DNA of 64,000 bases from Lanius collurio (Eukaryota > Chordata > Aves > Passeriformes > Laniidae). Positions 60,301-64,000 of this stretch are shown here, piece after piece (the stretch's first letter is position 1; each line of letters starts with the position of its first letter). Under the pieces are notes generated by a model. That model did no database searches. It worked only from the letters and a program-made list of their open reading frames with translations, and was not told the DNA's origin. The stretch lies in the NCBI GenBank assembly GCA_020086605.1, contig JACBWW010000015.1:10823511-10887510 (forward strand), written 5' to 3'. The translations under genes were made by a program, and so were the position numbers.

Positions 60301-63300
60301 ATCCATAAATGTCTGTGCCTTCAAATTTTATATTTACATGTTACATGAGTTTATTATGTGGGCTCAAAAGAAACGGCAATCAGAAAATTACATTAGTGCC
60401 TACTTATACTAAGGTTTGAATACAGATCTTAATATCTTTTCAATGTTTCTCAGTTAATAGTACATGGTAACCATTGTTAAGTCTGTTTCTCACTATTGAC
60501 TAGAATTAATTGATTATAGCTGATAAAACATAAGAAACTATCTTTTGTACCACGTCATGACTCTTTTCACTGTGTTCTAACATGAAAGAAATTCCTTAAG
60601 TGGAAAAAAAATCTGTAAAAGCTTACCATAGAGGCAGGCTAGAAGACAACACCAAAGTCTCAGGCAATCCCTAGATAGAAAAAGACAAGACAAAGAATAT
60701 TTCTCTTTAGTAAGTTCACTTTTTATGTAATATGTTCAGTTCTCACTCCCATAACTGTTGAGAAAACTCAGAACATGAGAGTGGTAACAAAACCAAGGTC
60801 AGTCACTACAGAGTATCTCATAGCTGAACAGTCACATTTAAAGTGTGCACACAAAGCTTTTAACTCTTAACTTGGAGTTGCCACAGTTTGCCATGAGAAC
60901 TGAGGTCAGAAACTGGGAAGGTTTTTTAGTGGCAGCTCATAGACAAAGCTAACTTTAAACTTGCATGACAAAGAGTTTCCTTTAGTTTGGTTACAGGTTC
61001 TACACCCTCTCTAGAAATCTGGAAAATTTCCAGCCACTGAATGGATTCTCTCTATAACTGAAAACTTTAAAACCTTTATTCTGTACTCTCATCCTTTCTG
61101 TTACAGTCCTGTTGAAAGCTGCTCATCAGAAATCTAAAGAGCAGTTTAAGCAGAATATGAACTGGACTGTTAAAACTTTCTGACAATGCTCTTCCAGTAC
61201 AAATCAATACTTTTATGAGGATCTAACAATATTAAAAAGTAATTGTGTCTCTGTGCTCAGTCACTCTTTGATAATTGAAGCAGGGATTTTATGCACTTGA
61301 ATTCAGGAAAATAGTACAATTCCAGGGAATTGTTTTAACCCGAGAGAGAGCTACAGCTCATTCCCAAGCATCACTTTCAAAGGTGCAGCTTGACTTTAGC
61401 CATTGGTGATTCAACCATACAAATACATTTAAGGTGGGTAAATTTTTGGAAATTTTTGGAGCTTTAATTTGAGCTCTAATAAAAGCAGAAAGTATCCCAA
61501 GGACCTACTGAAAAAGTGGGGATATGAAGGTTTCTTGCATTTTCTGCTTCTTGTGCTAAGCTTGATAGAACCAAATGCTTGAAAACTTCTTCTCTTTGGC
61601 TTCTATTTGAAGAATATAGATATCCAAATAAAGAATTATAGTTACAACTTCACTCTTTTCCAAGAGTTTCTCAACAGCAGTTCCTTTCAATGAAATATTC
61701 TACCACAACATATTTTTTTAAATCAATTTTATATAAGATTTTCCTTATCAATTGAGTTGATAACACACAAATTTCAAGTCTGAAGACAGGCATATGGTCA
61801 ATAAATCTCAAGTTAAGAAAACAGTCCTTAATCCTGGTGAATCCCTAGAAATGTATTTTTATACTATACAAAAAATTACTATTAAACACTAGCTGCTGCT
61901 AGTATCTTCAAATGTGAGTGGAATGAATTCCTTACAAAAGGAATTTTATGTTAATATGTAGAAAACTGGGAATTATTTAGTGAAAAGTAATGATCACCTT
62001 TCTACCAAAAGATAGATAGCAAGAAACAGTAGTCAATACCCCATTAGCAGGTCCATTATAACTTTGGAATAGAAACACACTTTATTTTAGAAAGCTAAAA
62101 CAATTGTAAGTGAAATTTAACAGCTGAACAAATGTACATGCTAATCTACAATTACAAAAGTTAAATAAATTAGTCACACCATCACCATCACTTCTACTGC
62201 ACAAAAAAGTTTGTAACTCATTATAAGACCCATTATCAAACTGTTCATTATGACTACACACACTTTCATTGTTAATGTTGTTTCAGCATTTCAATTATAA
62301 ACACTTCTTCTAGATTTAATCATTGCTGAAATTCTTCATTGGATCCTTCATTCTGGAAGGTGTTTACAGGGATGGTTTTAGTCTAGTTCTAAAAAACTTG
62401 CCAAAGGGCAAAAATAATGGTTATTATTTTAAATAATTATTTAAATAATTTCCCTGCCATTCTGGATATATAGATGGCTATCCAACTCAGTTCAAAACTG
62501 AGATCAAAACCCAGAAAAACATTTTTCAAGACTGAAATGTTGAAAAATATGTGAACTCCCTTGTTTTTTCTCAAAATTCAGTTAATTGCTCAGACTGTGT
62601 TCCTTCATGCCAAACTCTGTTACTTTCATAATATCTGGATTTCAATAAATACAATGAGAAAACTAGAATTCATTTTTACTGATCCAACTGGCTTACAAAA
62701 TCTGGACCTTATTTCACATACGTTGTCTGTTAGTGAAAGCACATTATTGAACTACTCACATGATTTAAAATAGTTGTCACTTGAAATCACAAATTCCAGG
62801 TCTGCAAATTCAGATTTCGGGGGGTTTTAATTTACCATAATTAGAAAAATGGATCTTAAGAGTTCATGTGAGCCTTTCCTGTTTGGGAAAACTCTGCTGT
62901 TGGAGAGACAAATGTACATAAAGACGTCAGGAAACCATATTGCACTGTGTCCTCTGGGGTGGTCTGTTGTGGAAGAATATGTTACTTGAGTTTTGTGAGT
63001 CAGAGTGAAAAAAAAAATCTACATTTTCCTACACGTCCAAGAAATGAAAGCCTCATGTAGGACTCCTCCATTAAAAGTGTCTTTCATTACATAAAATAAA
63101 AAAAAAAAAAAAAATAAATAAACAAAAACCCCAAAATTCTGGTCCAGCTCAGTTGTTCAAAATGTAACATCACCAGACAAGAATCTTTTGAAAATTCAGC
63201 AATTCAGCTGCATTACAGCTGTTTTCAAACCAATTTTGGTGTGGAGGAGAAATAAATTTTCTAAGCCATTTTTAAATTTTGCATAGCTATTCTTACCATG

Positions 63301-64000
63301 TCAATCCTTTCCATATCTCAAGATAATTAATAATAATAGTGGATCAATCCTGGTCTATTTGAAGAGAAGACTTCAAATTAAACCCTATTATAAAGAGCTT
63401 ACCATGAAATGCTCCTTCCCACTAATCCATAAAACCAGTTGTGTGATGGTTACAAATGGTAGTACATGGAGGTGCTCCCTTAGGAAGGAAATCTGAAAAT
63501 ATTTCAGTGGGGGGTATAGGTCTCTAAATCAACACATTTTAAATGCTCCCTTGCTAGAAAGATTCAAAATAGATGTACACAGACAAGCCAGACAGATGGA
63601 TTTTTAGCACCTTAAAGTCATATAGTTTAAGAGTATATACTATGATTACTGCACCTCAGCTACCTCTACCGAATTTTGCTCTTGGCAGGTAACCACTTGC
63701 AGTCTGCAGTGCACACCTGTGTGAGTATGTTCAGATTTCATCGTGGATGGAGTTACAGCCTTGGGTGCATACTCATGAGAAAGGCTACTTTGAACACTTT
63801 TACAAAAAGTAATTGAGCTGTACGTGCTTTAAAGAGATTAAGTGATGCTGACTACTGGACATGTTGTTCCCCTTCCACCTGGAGAGCACTGATTACCCAG
63901 TTAGGGCTGACTGTATCACTGAAAACGAAGGACGTTCAGGAGAAGATGTGGTGGTGTGGAGAGGGTTGGCAAATGCAACTTGGCATGTTTGAAAGATCAG
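57310..64000. other. AT-rich unique DNA, no gene seen
   Basis: Only short chance frames (at most 91 codons). A long A-rich tract lies at about 63093-63125. A small A/T palindromic repeat (TAAATAATTATTTA) lies near 62430-62450. No CR1 or LTR was recognised. Confidence 0.5.

Noticed and set aside
1..64000. CRISPR arrays, tRNA or rRNA genes, riboswitches, bacterial-type operons
   Set aside because: No regularly spaced direct repeats, no cloverleaf with A/B boxes and no prokaryotic signals were seen. The sequence is vertebrate.

Overview
The window reads as bird nuclear DNA, most likely from a songbird. It is AT-rich and almost gene-free. Its interspersed repeats are CR1 LINE 3' ends in both orientations, two class II (ERVK-like) LTR insertions with 6-bp target duplications, and an LTR whose ends match the avian ERVL type that begins TGTCATGGTTTAACCCC. 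There are no bacterial features such as operons, Shine-Dalgarno sites, tRNA clusters or CRISPR arrays. I recognise no intact host protein-coding gene. The stretch could be a gene desert or a large intron.

Layout. From 1 to 44.5 kb there is unique AT-rich DNA with at least seven CR1 fragments (3.2, 5.8, 7.8, 23.2, 29.4, 32.0 and 40.5 kb), a 69/70-bp tandem duplication at 29.9 kb, several perfect hairpins, and two exon-like segments bounded by good splice signals (14.85 kb plus strand, 15.35 kb minus strand). From 44.6 to 49.9 kb there is a cluster of LTR elements. First comes a degenerate minus-strand retroviral remnant with a membrane-protein-like tail. Next is a complete but short ERV (46697-49204, minus strand, two LTRs, TSD GAAAGG on both sides). 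Then comes an ERVL-type LTR (49289 to about 49927, plus strand). From 50 to 64 kb there is AT-rich DNA with a complete solo LTR at 56618-56909 (TSD TTCCAC) and an unidentified 42-codon CpG-rich coding-like fragment at 57.2 kb.

The outstanding feature is the inside of the short ERV. On its sense strand it carries an intronless but broken Y-box / cold-shock-domain sequence (about 47283-47877): an N-terminal Gly/Ala-rich leader, a recognisable cold-shock domain with both RNA-binding motifs (KNYGFL and IFVH), and the family signature [14 protein letters not shown]. Upstream, next to the 5' LTR, is a separate 120-codon open frame in the position of gag. I see no pol and no env. The simplest reading is a non-autonomous ERV that captured a cellular Y-box mRNA, much as acute retroviruses capture oncogenes. 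The copy is old: its LTRs are only about 90% identical by eye, and the Y-box frame has one stop and two frameshifts.
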